From NCBI GenBank assembly GCA_038373865.1, contig JAXGGA010001693.1:1-64000 (forward strand): a stretch of DNA of 64,000 nt, in the 5' to 3' direction. The DNA comes from Uloborus plumipes (lineage: Eukaryota > Arthropoda > Arachnida > Araneae > Uloboridae). This document shows positions 1 through 11,188 of the stretch, piece by piece. Position numbers and translations under genes: made by a program. Under the pieces are notes generated by a model that searched no databases, was not told where the DNA came from, and worked only from the letters and a program-made list of their open reading frames with translations. Each line of letters opens with the position of its first letter. Positions within the stretch are counted from its first letter, which is position 1.

Positions 1-668
1 ACGATCTGTCAACCAATTGTAACGTGATGAAACGTAAAGGTTGCGTTTCAGTGTTACTTGGGTTATTGTGGAAATGTTTCATGAAATTGGGTCTATTTTC
101 ATATAACACTTGTTTTAAGCCTGAGTTTATGAAATGTTTTTGTCATATGGACAAAAATAGTCAAATATCATCTATGCAGCTACAATTCAAGCTTAGCTTC
201 CACTTTTCTTCAATGCGACTTGAGTACAGATACCGTGGTTTCACGCCTACCGTTTTGGAACCAAATGTTGGATGAGGTCAGCTCCCTTCTTACAGGAGCC
301 TAAGGTTGAGCAAAAATTATCTTATAAAAGAACTGTGAGTTTTCCTTTTTAATCGTATGCAGTCGAGTCTCGATAACTCCAAGTCCCAAAACACAGGCTT
401 AAGCTCGAAGTTTTCGGTACTTCGAATTATGGGATAGTTTCCACAGCCTTCTCAAGAGTTTGATACCTAATGAAAACTTTGAGATAAAGGAGTATTCAAA
501 TTATCAGTCAATTATAAATGTACTATAGTCCTCAAAAAAACATTATAGTAATATGAATAATGGTTTTAAATAACTTACTATGTTTTAATTTGCACATTAT
601 TTTACACTTATTAATAGCTGTGAATTTTACATGCACAAGTACAAGTCAATACGCTATTTTAGTTCTAC
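1..668. repeat. Left flank of duplicated block (copy 1), no gene
   Basis: From about base 63 this stretch is nearly identical to 16812-17420, differing by scattered single bases and small indels. It is AT-rich, and the short ORFs in it are equally present in the other copy and resemble nothing I recognise. It ends in GTTCTAC, the left target duplication of the CAAGGC element that begins at 669. I see no promoter, exon or RNA gene here. Confidence 0.7.
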
Positions 669-2189
669 CAAGGCTTCACTAGATAGCGTTTTATACAGGC
701 TGCTTCATTTGATCAAAATCTTTGGGATAAAAACGGATGCATGTCGCCTAGCGACATCTACCGAATTTTGTGGTAACTAACATTATAAACAAATCAGATA
801 ATAAAAGACAAAATTAAAATTTAATTTGTTGGCGACAATTTTACAATTTGGCATTCAATTCTATTTTATTATATTTTAACGTCATTTAATAGCTTGTTCG
901 ATTTGCTGGTTTATTCTGCATTTTAACGGCTTGTTTTAATTAGTTAGCGAATTATTTTTCATTTTAATTGATTCTAATTATAATTAAACTATGAAACGAC
1001 ACTGGCGCCGCAGAGCGATAAATGGCGATTTTGGAACGATAGTTCCATCAAAACTTTTGATGAGTTTAGATTGTCAAATTAATTTGTTTGGCGAGTTTTT
1101 TAACAAGAATTCTCACATTATTTCGCAGCTTTTTTTTCAGTTGGCCCATTATTTTACTTTCAAGTATTAAACGTATGTGTGAAATTAGAAACAAAAAAGG
1201 GAAGATTTCGGTGATTGGAAGTCTGGTTATCTTTCCCTATTGGCGTTAAATCTTTGTGGCTAATTTATGAGCGAGGGAAATACTTCCTTCGCAAACATAA
1301 ACTAAAGAGCAACAAAATAAAGTAATTATCGCCAAAAATTTGGCAACCACACCAGATTCCCAATTATCGAAATATTATCAATGTGTGAAATTTAACATAA
1401 AAAGAACATTACCTTTTAATGTTGTGTAAATGAAAAAAAATTACATTTGGTCGTCGTAATATTGTAGTTTTGTTTATTTTTTTCGTACTTGTATTGCTCT
1501 TTAGTACTAAGCGATTATATATGCTCATTTCGTTGTTACTAAAGAAATTAATATGTTTTGTTGTCAATCGTCTTTCCGTTGAACACCAATTGCTTCATTG
1601 CAGGGCATTCATTCTGGGGCATCAAAAGGAAATGTCTCTGCGAATAGATTCGCCATTTATCGCTCTGATGGGTCAACGCTATCAAAATGAACATCTGAGC
1701 TTTTGCGTAGCAATTAAGATCTCGTTAGCAACAATAATGAAACTAAATAGTAAATAGAACAATCTTATTTCATTGCTACATTTTTATTTATCGGCTGCGA
1801 ATTTAAGCGTATATTTTATTAATGCAGAGATGTCAAAATTGAACGCCATTGCTATATGGTGCTAATTCGAAGAAAGTAAACAATGAATGAATGTCGTATG
1901 ACTGAATCATGAGTTGCGACCAACTTTACCTGAAAAGGGAATTTATTTCCCCTAAAAAGCAGTACTAATAAGGATTCGGCATCAATTCACTCTGTACTCC
2001 ACTTCAGTAAACTATATCAATATTTTTTAACCCTTAAAGATAGGATGAACGTCACTTTTTACAGCAGAAACAATGTGCTAATAAATGTAAACAAACACAT
2101 CATTCAGCGCTCTCTAGCGGGCAAATCTTTACCATTGATGTTTTGAGTAATGAAGCAGCCTGTATAAAACGCTATCTAGTGAAGCCTTG
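669..2189. mobile_element. Non-autonomous DNA transposon, CAAGGCTTC ends, 7-bp TSD (copy A1)
   Basis: The element opens with CAAGGCTTCACTAGATAGCG and closes with its reverse complement. The terminal inverted repeat runs about 45 bases and then diverges. Both sides carry the identical 7-mer GTTCTAC (662-668 and 2190-2196), a clean target duplication. The interior is AT-rich; its longest ORF (1470-1757) has no recognisable domain, so the element is presumably mobilised in trans. The ends fit the hAT rule (Y-A-R-N-G) and also begin with CA as P-element ends do, but hAT and P normally give 8-bp duplications, so the superfamily is open. A near-identical copy lies at 17421-18940 and an inverted, diverged and heavily invaded one at 6736-11298. 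Confidence 0.8.
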
Positions 2190-2196
2190 GTTCTAC

Positions 2197-2471
2197 AGAG
2201 AACATGAATATAATAAAGTTTACAAATACCTTTGTGCTATAGATGTACAGAAAATAACAACGTTACGAAGGCACAAATGAGCAGGGATACTGCAGACACG
2301 TGTTTCGGCGTTACAAGGAACGCCTTTTTCAATGCAAAAAAATTGTGAGCTTATGGATGCCCAGACATCCGACAAAAGACATCTTTTTGTTGAATAGCTT
2401 GTTTTAAATAACGGCTTGCTCCCCTACAAGCAAAACTTCTTGCAACAATCTTGACGGATCTTGATATCGTA
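2197..2471 (-). mobile_element. Penelope-like tail fragment joined to truncated CTTG element
   Basis: Bases 2216-2385 are the reverse-complemented 3' tail of the Penelope-like element seen complete at 33640-33800 (shared landmarks GACACGTGTTTCGGCG and AGGAACGCCTTTTTCAATGC). Bases 2400-2471 match the first ~50 bases of the CTTG-rich element that is full length at 19173-20896, together with its left flank ACGGCTTGCTC. Homology to the second block stops at 2471, in the middle of that element. Confidence 0.7.
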
Positions 2472-3045
2472 TCATCCCGGTTAAACCACGAGTTGTGGTA
2501 TGTACGGGGAGAACCTTGAAGTGTGAAGTAAAATGAAAGTCAAAACCAACTGGAACAAAATGCGTACTGGAGAACAGGGACTATGCATCCATTCTCATCA
2601 ACACCTTCCGCGTCTTCGGCGCCAAATGAAACAAAATTGAGTGTGATTTTATGGTGAGCATGGATTAAATAAGGTTGTGTTTTTAAAACAAATTACGGCT
2701 GTTTTAAATGCGTAATTGCAACAAGTACTTCGCAATCTAAACAAGTACTTCGCATTTTAGCAAAAAACACAAGTTTACAAACCTCTTTTTTTTTTTTACC
2801 GAGCGGGCTCGGTCCCCTGGTACTAGATTACTTATATTACATGTTGATGTTATTATAAGAGCATCTAAAAGCGCATTTTTTAGTTTTTTAAAACTAATTT
2901 AAAGATTATTTTTGTTACTTTAATTGCCTTTTTTTGTTTTCCTAGTTTTTCTTTTTGAAAGTCAAGTAAGATTTTGAATTGAGAAGCATATAGTATAGCG
3001 ATTATAACATGCAGAGATGGGACTTTTTCCAATTGCTTTTTGCAG
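2472..3045. other. AT-rich, probably intronic DNA before the NRF-like exon
   Basis: No ORF or RNA gene is supported. A small hairpin (CCGAGCGGGCTCGG near 2801) follows a T tract. Bases 2838-2870 resemble 15640-15690 (ATTACATGTTGATGT...ATTATAAG..CAT..AAAAGCG), so part of it is a dispersed repeat. The last 25 bases are pyrimidine-rich and end TTTTTGCAG, a good 3' splice site. Confidence 0.5.
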
Positions 3046-3281
3046 TTGCAGATGCTAGCGGGAAGACAGTTGACGGCTTGCTCAGCTCAACCCAGGCGTC
3101 TCTGGGGAATCACGGCCAATGCCTCAGGGCTGTCGCGGTGAGGAAGCTGGGAGCGAAGGACCGTGCGGTGTTCCGAGGACAGTATTGCACCGTGGACTTC
3201 AAGCCACCGTTGCCAGCCTTGAGGAACAAATACTTCACCGAAGGGCTGAAGGACTTGCAGCGCTACACGCGGTCCGCATCG
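3046..3281 (+). CDS. Internal exon of an NRF-6-like acyltransferase (NRF N-terminal domain)
   Basis: The exon is open in one frame and encodes about 78 residues: ADASGK, GLL, a Gly-X-X-X-Gln-Cys-Leu stretch, a basic segment, then F-R-G-Q-Y-C-T-V and a proline-rich turn. In NRF-6 (nose resistant to fluoxetine) proteins the extracellular N-terminal domain has the same order: D-A-S/G-K-x-x-x-G-L/I-L, an ECL- or QCL-type cysteine, and F-x-G-x-Y-C. These are multi-pass membrane proteins whose second half is an acyltransferase-3 domain. A pyrimidine tract with TTTTTGCAG sits directly upstream; TTGCAG at 3051 is an alternative acceptor. A consensus donor TCG/GTGAGT follows, leaving phase 0. GC content is far above the neighbours, as expected of selected coding sequence. 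The membrane domain is not in the window. The downstream intron was entered by a P element only 65 bases past the donor. Family assignment is from recognition, not a search. Confidence 0.65.
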
Positions 3282-3345
3282 GTGAGTAAAATCAGTGCCT
3301 CCCTAATACTGCAATGTCCCTCGCTTTCTGTGTTTTAACATAGAG
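3282..3345 (+). other. Start of intron and P-element target site
   Basis: This short stretch after the splice donor is homologous to 20905-20955, where the same sequence continues uninterrupted. Its last nine bases, AACATAGAG, recur directly after the P element at 6421-6429. Confidence 0.65.
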
Positions 3346-6300
3346 CAAGGTATATAGAAAGGAGAGGTAGGTCAGAGATCCTCGGCAACCCTGTTCCCTA
3401 ACGAGTTCGGGGAACTGTGACGTAGGCTGGTCCCCATCTGTTGGTTCCTCGGGCACGGATATGAGTGTTTTTAATTAAATTGCATCCTTTTTTTCGTAGC
3501 GCGAAGAGAGAAAATCGTGCATTTCGAGCTTGTTCTTTCTAGTGAAAACTTGTCATCTCTCATTTTCTTTTAAAATTCCTTGCTCTTTTAAAGAAAAATG
3601 GTGTTTTGCGCTATAGCTACTTGTAAAAATGGAAATAAAAGCGAAGATGTGATGTTCCATCGGTTTCCGAAAAATGGTGATTTCCAAAAGCAATGGGTCA
3701 ACATTTGCCGGCGTCAAGATAAGTTTGTAGTCGACAATGCAAGAATTTGTTCGAAACATTTTGCAGATGATGCTTACGTTAGAGACTTAAAGTCCGAACT
3801 TTTGGGAACAAAACCGCAGAAACGATTGAAGCCAGACGCACTACCAACCTTGCATCTGCCATCAAAACAAAATGCATGCAGTAATGAAAGAAGTACACGG
3901 ACTCAGAAACGTGTGTGGAAGAAGAATGTCGAAGAACTTTTGAAAAATAACGCTGCAGTTTCTTCTCCTCTTTCTGATATTTTAGAGGATATTCCTACTA
4001 TGCATTTGAATGATGACCCTAAACTAATTAATCAAAATTTATATTTTGAAAATCAAAATTTGTGCTGCAAAATTTCCTTGCTTGAAAAAAAATTACAAGA
4101 TAAAGATGATTACATTGTATGTATGGAAGAAGAAAAGAAGCGACTTAGAGAAGAAAATACGCGACTTAAGGAGTTATTAACAGAAGCTACTAAAAGGGAA
4201 GAAGAAACCAAATTGAATATGGAGCAAAAAATTAATGACTCAATTAATTCATTGTTATCAATTATTTTAACTCCAGGGCAACTGCAACGATTGAAGAATG
4301 GTTATAAAAAAACACCTTGGTCTCCAGATGACATAGCACGTTCTCTTGTTTTGAGATCTATGTCTTCTAAAGCATACGAGTATTTGAGAAATCAAATAAA
4401 ATTTCCTCTCCCAAGTGTTAGCACTTTGAAATCTTGGGCAAAGGATTTTCATTGTTCACCTGGATTATTGAACCAAATTATTGCCATGATGAAAGAACAA
4501 GCCAAAAGTCTTTCTCCACTCCAGACATTAACAGTTCTTTCATTTGATGAAATGAATATAATGAGTGACATTTGTTATGATCACGCAGCTGACAAAATTT
4601 TAGGCCCTCATAAAAATGCCCAAGTTGTTCTAGCTCGTGGACTAACGCATAATTGGAAGCAGCCCATTTATTATGATTTTGATCAAAAAATGACCGTTGA
4701 GTGCTTAAATAGCATAATATTGATGCTTCACGAAGTAGGATATACCATCGTTGCAATTGTATCAGATTTAGGTGCTGGAAACCAAAGTTTGTGGAAACAA
4801 ATGGGTATTAGTATGGAAAAAACATATTTTGAAAATCCTGCTGACAACAAAAGAAAAATTTGGGTATTCGCTGACGTACCACATTTAATAAAATTACTGC
4901 GAAATCACTTTCTTGATCAAGGATTTCATTTAGAAAATACCTTCATCAGTAAGAAGATTATTGAAGAAATTTTAGAAAAAGACAAGAATGAATTCCAACT
5001 CTGCCCAAAATTAAGCACAAAGCATTTAGAAGTTAAAGGCTGTGAGAGGCAAAGGGTGTGCTATGCTGTGCAGTTATTTTCGCACCATACAGATTGCGCA
5101 ATCAAAACTATATGCCCTAATGAAAAGGTTGCAGCAGATTTGTTTGAGACTGTCAATGACTCTTTTGATATTTTGAATTCGCGATGTAGCATAAATAAAG
5201 TTAAACTCCGATCTGCTTTCAGAGGTGATGCACAGCAATTATCTGTTTTGAACAAAATGGAAAACGTGATCTCCAGTTTAAGAATCGGAAACAAAAAACA
5301 TCTTCTTCCCTTTCAAAAAGGGTATATAGTATCAATTCGAAGTCTTAAAGGACTGTATGATGATTTGTCCAAGGAAGGAGTATCCTATGTGATGACAAGT
5401 CGTTTGAATCAAGATGCGTTAGAAAATCTTTTTTCCCAAATTCGTGGCTTAGGTTTGTTTCATTTACATCCATCTCCTGTCGATTTTAAAACAGGTTAAA
5501 AATGCTTTGAATAGGCTCAAAACTTCCTTCTCCGGTAAATACTAATATATCTGTGGAAAATGAAGATAAGATTTTAAGTGCTAAACTTTTCTTTGACTTG
5601 TCCCAAAATTTAGAAGAAAATAAGATACAAATCGTTGATGATGACAATGATGTACCTGACGAAGTTTGTTCTGAAGTGAATTTTGAAAATGAAGAATCTT
5701 CAGAAGCTTTACGCTACTTTGCTGGATATTTGGCAGCACGTTACAAACATTTAAATTTAGCAGAATCCAATTCTTCAACATCAAATGGCTGGATTGAAAC
5801 ACTTTCTAAGGGCGGATTGTTGGTTCCAACAAAGGACTGGGTAGAAATGGTTAAAAGTTTTGAGATTTGTTTCATCGATATTCATGGAAAAGGAAACATT
5901 TCCAAATCCACAAATGTTATTTTATGACTTCAAACCATGCTCGAAGATAAATTTCCCCTACTGGATAAGAAACTTCTTCGGACTTATTCAAGAGCTAGAA
6001 CATTTTTTCGTATGAAGTATTTGAATAAAAAGAAGAGTTCATGCACTGAAAAGAAAAATACATCTCATTCCCGGGAGCGAAAAAAGTTGAAGCAATTTTT
6101 GAGTGCCTAATCCCAAATTTTCAGGTAAGAATTGTTTTCTTCCTTCCTTTTTTTAAAATAAATTAATGGTGCAGGTTTTCATTTTAAATCTATAATAATG
6201 TTTACACTTTCTTGTGACTATAACCAACTTTTTACCCCGCATGAGTTGCATCATTTGTTCAGAAAGCTAAAAAATGCATGCCTAAAGAGAAATTATCATG

Positions 6301-6420
6301 CTACGCAATGAGCTGCTTCGAGTCGAATGGGGACCGACCTACGTCACAGCTTCCTCCACGCGGAGACCGCCCGCTGTTTGTTTACAATCTCTGACCTACC
6401 TCTCCTCTCTATATACCTTG
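3346..6420 (+). mobile_element. P element (THAP transposase) with terminal inverted repeats
   Basis: A 3075-bp unit is bounded by inverted repeats that start CAAGGTATATAGA and continue for about 35 bases with one mismatch (AGGAGAGGTAGGTCAGAGAT shared). Further in, both ends share a GACGTAGG...GGTCCCCAT block in inverted orientation. The flanks are the same 9-mer AACATAGAG; P elements normally duplicate 8 bp, so one base may be coincidence. The paralogous block at about 20948-20965 has the matching sequence with nothing inserted, so the limits are secure. It carries a THAP/P-type transposase that is interrupted near its C-terminus. Confidence 0.9.
3598..6110 (+). pseudogene. THAP-domain P-element transposase, interrupted near the C-terminus
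   Basis: The first 633 codons (3598-5499) are open. Residues 1-90 form a THAP zinc finger: C4, C9, C51, H54 with W33, and a proline-containing LKPDALPTL tail. Residues ~135-215 are a Glu/Lys/Leu-rich coiled coil. An RNase H-type catalytic core with the GTP-binding insertion of P/THAP9 transposases follows, with acidic landmarks in LSFDEMN, AIVSDLGAGN and DVPHLIK, and a late NQDALENLFSQIRG. Homology then continues in another frame after the stop at 5497-5499. A third stretch (5553-6110) is open except for TGA at 5925-5927 and ends in a basic tail and TAA at 6108-6110. Unspliced introns could explain the breaks, but no good splice pairs are evident, so decay is likelier. Such enzymes bind the element ends and excise and reinsert the element in the nucleus. 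Confidence 0.85.
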
Positions 6421-6429
6421 AACATAGAG

Positions 6430-6728
6430 CAAAAGTGAGCTCTAATTTCTGAACGCGCTGCCATCTGTCATAGTTCGTCGGAACAAAGAAAGTAGCAGAG
6501 GAATTAATGATTGGTTGATTTTTGAATTTAAATTCAGAAATTATGCATAGGAAATTTTCACTTGAATTTCTACGAAGACATCGATTGGGACCTGAAATCG
6601 GATAAGCCTAGACGAATTGTCAAAATACACTGACTCTTTTAATAAATCACAACCTTGCATCATACTTTCTTGTCTCCCCGACCCCCTTCTCTACAGTTCG
6701 AACGCTTGGGATCTGGAAAACTTCCTTT
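6430..6728 (+). other. Intron-like DNA paralogous to 20962-21260
   Basis: Most of this stretch aligns with 20962-21260 (shared ACAAAAGTGAGCTCTAA, CATAGTTCGTCGGAACAAAG and CAGTTCGAACGCTTGGG). No ORF is supported. It is presumably the continuation of the intron after the NRF-like exon. Confidence 0.6.
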
Positions 6729-6799
6729 ACCGAAGCAAGGCTTCTCTAGATAGCGTTTTATACAGGCTGTATCATTACTCAAAACTAGAGCCGCTATAT

Positions 6800-8965
6800 A
6801 AACAGGCCGACGCATCAAGATTTAGTTTCACCACTTTGGATCGAATTCATTTACTTTTATTTTCAATTTTTCATTGTTGCTGAGCAGGATTACCAGAAAA
6901 AAGTTTTGGCACATTGCGAAGCTTTGCCAAATCCCCGTGCCGCTACGCATTTAAGCATACCGTACTCGATTTTGGACATACGAAAAGATGCACGCCTATC
7001 ATTGGTCGAATCGACTTGTTGATAGATCTCCTTTCGCAACCAAAACAAAGGCAATGCTATTCTGAGATACAGCTCATATGAATTCGCCCAGTTCTCCATA
7101 AAAATAAAAGACGAACATTTACTGAAGAAATTCATAATTTCATGGTAGAAAATGACAAGAGCATTTTTATAACAAGAAACAATAAGTTCATGAGAGACAA
7201 ACTTGTTTGCTAGAATTTGAAAGGAAAACAAATAGCAATAGAGCACGAGAAACTCGTGCCCATCATATCAAAAAATCGTCTTCTGATCATTTTGGTTTTT
7301 TTTAATTGCTTATTTTAATTGTAAATGCGTTTTTAAATATTTTTCAACGCTCTATATATTAGCTTATAAATTAAATTGTGCAGTTGTTATGTTTTTTGTA
7401 GGAATGTGGTTACTAAAAATGATTAACAGGTAGTTAGTTATCTATAAGGATAATATAAGTTTTTTTTCGTGTATTTTTTCAGGTTATTAAAACTGTTAAA
7501 TATATAGGATACTTCAATGTGCGTGCATTAAATCTTTTTATGTAAACGTTATACTTTTTTGCTATTAGCGCTAAAATATTGGAAAATATAATTGAATCAA
7601 TTGTAAAATATATTATTTAGCAAAGGGTTATACATCAGTAAAGCGTTTAACAAGGTTATAAAAATTTGGAAATTATAGCTGTTGATTTCTGTAAGTCCTC
7701 TGAATTTAATGTTACTTTCAAGCGTGTGAATTTAATAGATATAAATATTCCATTTCGTTTTCTATTCTGGTAAATCGTTAGTGGTATCTGTGAATTACTT
7801 TGGGGTATATAAATACACAATTTGTTCTTCTGCTTGTCTTGCATTCTTTTTACTCCATGAATGTTTGATGTAACTGAAAATTAAGAGAGGGAAAAAATTC
7901 ATATTTTAAAGTAGCACTAAGTACTCGACACTAAACTTTTTAAAATTTTTTTAATTAGACGAGATGTTAAACGAAACCCAATAAATACGGTTTTTAAGGG
8001 GACTAAATCATTTAATTTCTTCATTTAAAATATATGTACCTTGTCCGCACGAAATACTTCATCAAGGCAAGTAATCTGGAAATTTTCTTCATTAATAATT
8101 ATTCGGATAATCACTAAAAACGATTTATAGAAATTCCTGTTTAAAGAAAATGTATATGAACATTTTTAACTGTCTAATGATTAATAATTCTTGAACTGAT
8201 AGAACAGATGCTAATATACAAGTATGTACACACATCGCAAGAGTAATTATAAAAGAATATCTATACCTTAAAACACAAACACTTGAGTAAAAATTTTATA
8301 TTTTCCCCCTTTTACTTAAAAATAAATTTGTAAGATACTATCTTGTTCGCAAAAAAAAAAAAAAAAAATATGTAAAAATATAAAATATAATATTTTTGTA
8401 CCACTCTCAGAAATGTTTTAGAAGGGCGCGAACATTCATTTTTCCTGTCAATCAAGAATAGTAATCCAATACATTTGAAGCACTGGTTTTAAGTTTTAAA
8501 AGAAAATTGCTTTCCGTGTGTACATATAGATGGCACTACTACGTGTTTTGGGATGAATTTGCATAGATCTATGTTTATTTTTGAAATACAACACTTTTTA
8601 GCTTGATTCTAACAATTATAAATGTTTTTTTTTTTATGATGACAAGGCAGCTAATGCCTACCCCCCCCCTCCCAGCACGACGTTTACACTCTGTTTTGAC
8701 CTTTTCTTTCACTTCCCGTACTTTCCGAACCTATGGGCGGCGATAGGCGATTGATTGACAGCAATTCGACCAATGATAGGCGTGCATCTTTTTGCATGTC
8801 CAAAATCGAGTACGGTATGCTTAAATGCTGCCGCTACCAAATCGCGTGCAAAATTACCAAACCGCGATTACTGGCCAGAAAAGGCAACCACCCAAACGCT
8901 CAAAACACGCGCTGGATCCAAAGTGGTGAAACTTAATCTTGATGCGTCGGCTCGTATATACAGGG
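6800..8965. mobile_element. Nested element with ~200-bp inverted arms
   Basis: Bases 6812-7040 reappear in reverse complement at about 8730-8955: AGGCCGACGCATCAAGAT, TTTCACCACTTTGGATC and the segment reading TTAAGCATACCGTACTCGAT are shared with scattered mismatches. Between the arms is about 1.7 kb of very AT-rich DNA with only short ORFs and no recognisable transposase. Similar flanking bases (TATATA-ACAGG) lie outside both arms, but I cannot fix an exact target duplication. It interrupts the end of element A3. Confidence 0.6.
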
Positions 8966-9792
8966 GCCTTACTCAAAACATCAATGGGGAAGATTTGCCC
9001 GCTAGAGAGCGCTGAACAATCACCACCCAAATGTTTGTTTACATTTATTAGCATGTTTTTCTGCTGTAAAAAGTGATGTTTATCCTATTTTTAAGGGTTA
9101 AAAAATATTGATATAGTTAACTGAAGTGGAGTACAGAGTGAATTGATGCCGAAGGCCTTATTAGTACTGCTTTTTAGGGGAAATAAATTTTATTTTCGGG
9201 TAAAGTTCGTCACAACTCATGATTCAGTCATACGACATTCATTCAGCTGTTTACTTTCTTCGAATTAGCAACATATAGCAATGGCGTTCAATTTCGACAT
9301 CTCTGCAGTAATAAAATATTCGCTTAAATTCGCAGCCGATTTATAAAAAATGTAGCAATGAAATAATATTGTTCTATTTACTATTTTGTTTCATTATTGT
9401 TGCTCACACGATCTTAATTGCTACGCAAAAGTTCAGATGTCCATTTTATAGCGTTAACGAAACAGAGCGATAAATGGCGAATCTATTCATCGAGACATTT
9501 CATTTTGATGCCCCAGAATGAAATGTACTGTAATGAAGCGATAGTGTTCAACGGAAATACGATTGACAACAAAACATATTACTGTTTTTAGTAACAACGA
9601 AATAAGCATATATAATCGCTTGGTACTAAAGAGCAATGAAGTACGAAAAAAATAAACAAAAGTACAATATTGCGACGACCAAGTATATCATGGCGAACTG
9701 TGGAATGAATTTAAAAAAGTTCAATGGCAACCCGTTGGTAGTATTGGCTAGCTTAGCGAATAGATTCGCCATTTATCGCTTTGCGGTGCCAG

Positions 9793-10198
9793 CCCAAGTA
9801 GCATCAACTCATCGGATTTTGCTCGGCCGATCAACAAACTCCTCGTAAACTAATCCTGTAACTCACGGTGACATCGTTCCGATCAGTATCCGAGCACGGT
9901 TTTCGATGAGCTACTTTTCATCGGAAAGCGATATCCTTCCGATCAACTTTCCCGATGAAAATAAGATGAGCTATATTCCATCGAAAAACGATATCCTTCC
10001 AATCAAGTTTCCCGATGAAATTCCTCGGCACGGGACTGTTCTGCTCGTAAATTGCTCCAAACCTCATCGTATTCTCATCGGATTTTGCTGCTCGGATTCT
10101 GCTCGGCTGATGAGACATATTGGATCATCGGCCGATGAGAATTTCATCGGGTTTCGATGAATGGCCGATCATCGGCCGATGAGATGATGCTGCTAGGG
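9793..10198. mobile_element. MITE with CCC ends and CATCGG motifs, 2-bp TSD
   Basis: The left end CCCAAGTAGCATCAACTCAT and the right end (reverse complement CCCTAGCAGCATCATCTCAT) form a terminal inverted repeat, followed by CGG at both ends. It sits between GGTGCCAG and AGTATCGTTTC. Uninterrupted copies of this site (the reverse complement of CGACACTGGCGCC) exist at about 1000 and 17750, which leaves AG as a 2-bp duplication. The interior is rich in CATCGG/CCGATG and contains CGATATCCTTCC twice. There is no coding capacity. Confidence 0.75.
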
Positions 10199-10429
10199 AG
10201 TATCGTTTCATAGTTAATTAATAATTAGAATCAATTAAAATGAAAAATAATTCGCTAACTAATTAAAATAAGCCGTTAAAATGCAGTATAAATAAACAAA
10301 TAAAACAAGCTATTAAGAAACATTAAAATATACTATAATAGAATTGAATGCCAAATTGTAAAATTTTCGCCAACAAATTAACTTTTAATTTTGTCTTTTA
10401 TTATGTGATTCGTATATAATGTTAGTTAC

Positions 10430-11188
10430 TAGGGATGCACCGATTAATCGGCAGTACCGATTAATCGGCCATAATCGGTCACTTTGCCGATTATTAATAA
10501 TCGGCTAAATCGGGCCGATTAATCGGCGAAAAAAATATTTTTTAAATATTATTTTTTAAAGTTTACCTTTATTAAGAAATTATGATGAATAATTTTATTA
10601 ACAGTAATAATAATCTTCACCGTTGATGTAAAGTTTTTAATACATTAATTCTCCTATTTTTAATAAATATACTCATAGATAATGTAGCAACATTTTTCAT
10701 GCCTCGATACTTTTCTCCTTGCTTTTAGATCATCTTCAATTTTCAAAGAATAAAAGTTTTGAATTACATAGCTACTAATAAATGAAAAATTGAAACTAAA
10801 AGAACTTCAAAATTGGATTGCTCACCACACAGACTCCTCCTCCGTTTTTTTTATTTATTTTTTTTTTTTTTTTTGAATTTTCATGTCTATTTTACATAAT
10901 TAGCAATGTGTTAACGCAATATTATTGACAATAATATGAAAATTAGTTCAGAGAAATTTGACAAAATTCTGAAATTATTTTGGGAAAATTAGGAAAATGG
11001 AAGAAAAAATTAGCAACTATTTCAAAAGTTAAAATTGTAAAAAAAAGCGAAAAAAAAAACTGTAACGGTGAAATGGGTAGTACTGAAAACAACCGTTTTA
11101 ATCATTAATCGGCTTGACCGATTAATCGGCCGATTATCAACTGCCGATTAATCGGTAATCGGCCAATTTGCTTATCGGTGCATCCCTA
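10430..11188. mobile_element. hAT-type MITE with CCGATTAATCGG palindromes, 8-bp TSD
   Basis: The ends TAGGGATGCACCGATTAATC and its inverted partner (CGGTGCATCCCTA) fit the hAT Y-A-R-N-G rule. TTAGTTAC flanks it exactly on both sides (10422-10429, 11189-11196). Unoccupied copies of the target lie at about 770 and 17524 on the other strand. Each terminus holds several CCGATTAATCGG palindromes; the middle is AT-rich and non-coding. Confidence 0.9.

Noticed and set aside
1470..1757. 95-codon hydrophobic ORF in element A1 as a transposase
   Set aside because: No DDE or DNA-binding features; the diverged copy A3 does not preserve the frame.
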